DNA of 15,352 bases from Hydrogenothermaceae bacterium (GTDB lineage: Bacteria > Aquificota > Aquificia > Aquificales > Hydrogenothermaceae): NCBI GenBank assembly GCA_015490675.1, contig WFXI01000039.1:1-15352 (forward strand), written 5' to 3'. The position numbers and the translations under genes were made by a program. The notes beneath the pieces are model-generated. The model was not told the DNA's origin. It did not search any database and saw nothing but the letters and a program-made list of their open reading frames with translations. Below, one piece after another: positions 14,441 through 15,352 of the stretch (positions are counted from its first letter, which is position 1; every line of letters begins with the position of its first letter).

Positions 14441-15352
14441 TTATTTGTTTAAATTTCCAGTGTTATAGAGAAGTTCAGCATAAGAAACTTCACATTGATA
14501 CTTTGCTTGAGATAGGTCAAACTTAGTTTTGTCTCTTAAAGTTTGGGTATCTATTAGGTCTAACATTGATGCCATTTGATTTTTATAGCTTTTTTCTGTT
14601 ATGGATAAAACCTCTTCTGCCATACTTAGGGCTTCTTTTTGTGTTTTATATTTTTCGTATGCATTTATCCATTTGTAGTAGCTGTCATAAACTTTGAACT
14701 TTATGTACTCTTCAAAGCCTTTAAGTTTTTGAGAGTAAGAAAAATACATTTCCCTTGCTGATTTATATTTGTTTTCTCTTACAAAACCATTAAATACATT
14801 CCATGTTAAACCTATACCTGCTCCCCACCAGTTTGCATTATCAGAAAGTAGAAAGTCTTTAGAATCGTTTTCTACAAAAGCAAACGCTCCAACTGTAGGA
14901 TAGTAATCAGATTTTGTAAGTTTTATCATATCTTTTGCGATTAAAACTTTTTCTCTTACTGCCTGTAAATCTGGACGAAGTTTTAAAGCTAATTTTTGAT
15001 AATATGAAACCTCTTTTTGGGGAGCCTGACAGTTTAACTGCCCTATAACATCTATATCTTCAGGAGATGTGTTTGTATCTCCCATTGCAAGAAGTAAAGC
15101 TTTTTTTGCAGTTAAATATTTAGATTTAGCTTCTGTAATTTTGTTTTGCATATTTAACATATAAACTTTTGCTCTTAAAACATCAGCATAGATAGCAAGA
15201 CCTGTTTTATACATTTTCTGTGCAACTTCGTAGTGCTTCTTAGCAGTTTTATAAGCTTCTTCAGCTATTTTCATTCCTTCTTTTGCAAGTAATGCTCCTT
15301 TGTATGCTTTAATTACATTTAAGACAGTTTTTTGTTTTTCACTTTCTAGTTC
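14441..15352 (-). CDS. TolC-like outer membrane efflux protein (5' part missing)
   Basis: This is the C-terminal ~303 residues of an outer-membrane efflux channel; the reading frame stays open to the right edge, so the ATG at 15274 is an internal Met, not the start. Two OEP-type halves are partly visible. The first is long helices such as KTAKKHYEVAQKMYKTGLAIYADVLRAK, whose GLAIYADVLRAK is the conserved turn. The second is SMAEEVLSITEKSYKNQMASMLDLIDTQT near the C-terminus with the parallel MASMLDLIDTQ turn. Between them the WNVFNGF segment marks the beta-strand region. A trimer of this protein would form the exit duct for the adaptor and RND pump encoded 23 bases downstream. The N-terminal signal sequence lies outside the window. 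Confidence 0.9.
   Translation of the reverse strand, partial: ELESEKQKTVLNVIKAYKGALLAKEGMKIAEEAYKTAKKHYEVAQKMYKTGLAIYADVLRAKVYMLNMQNKITEAKSKYLTAKKALLLAMGDTNTSPEDIDVIGQLNCQAPQKEVSYYQKLALKLRPDLQAVREKVLIAKDMIKLTKSDYYPTVGAFAFVENDSKDFLLSDNANWWGAGIGLTWNVFNGFVRENKYKSAREMYFSYSQKLKGFEEYIKFKVYDSYYKWINAYEKYKTQKEALSMAEEVLSITEKSYKNQMASMLDLIDTQTLRDKTKFDLSQAKYQCEVSYAELLYNTGNLNK

Overview
The window is AT-rich, uses mostly AGA/AGG for arginine and ATA for isoleucine, has strong purine-rich ribosome binding sites, and encodes Lys/Glu-rich proteins, all of which suggests a thermophile. The gene set (periplasmic dihaem cytochrome c peroxidase, c-di-GMP phosphodiesterases, bifunctional-type ArgJ, short GpmA, an RND pump of the 'PRDEEPQI' kind) best fits an Aquificota bacterium of the Hydrogenothermaceae (Sulfurihydrogenibium/Persephonella-like). 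That assignment is inference from protein flavour, not from a marker gene. About 97% of the window is coding. No RNA gene, insertion sequence, CRISPR array or convincing intrinsic terminator was found, and no non-coding gap exceeds about 120 bases.

Left part (1-4935): a minus-strand pair, a membrane EAL protein (300-1832) followed by the start of a cyclophilin cut by the left edge, faces a plus-strand pair across an 84-base divergent gap. The plus-strand pair is a periplasmic cytochrome c peroxidase overlapping by 11 bases a second, larger membrane GGDEF-EAL protein. Both EAL proteins keep the expected phosphodiesterase residues but have a broken GGDEF motif, so c-di-GMP breakdown is gathered around a peroxide-detoxifying enzyme.

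Middle part (4932-9108): argJ (minus) converges on the second EAL gene with overlapping stop codons. A divergent 116-base gap then leads to a compact plus-strand operon: a DUF3817 membrane protein, gpmA, tpiA, secG and a beta-hydroxyacid dehydrogenase-family enzyme. The last four genes join with no intergenic bases at all. They link central carbon metabolism (phosphoglycerate mutase, triosephosphate isomerase) to the SecYEG translocon.

Right part (9105-15352), all minus strand: a tripartite RND efflux operon in the order outer-membrane TolC-like protein (cut by the right edge), membrane fusion protein, inner-membrane RND pump. It is followed by a tight three-gene overlapping cassette: a two-TM small protein, a DUF433 antitoxin-like protein and a DUF5615 PIN-like toxin-like protein. 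The cassette ends with its stop codon overlapping that of the dehydrogenase operon.

Start codons were revised in two places where the ribosome binding site demands it: the DUF3817 gene (TTG at 6209) and the RND pump (ATG at 13234). The candidates most worth following are the EAL/peroxidase cluster and the membrane-protein-containing DUF433/DUF5615 cassette. No clearly unprecedented system is visible.
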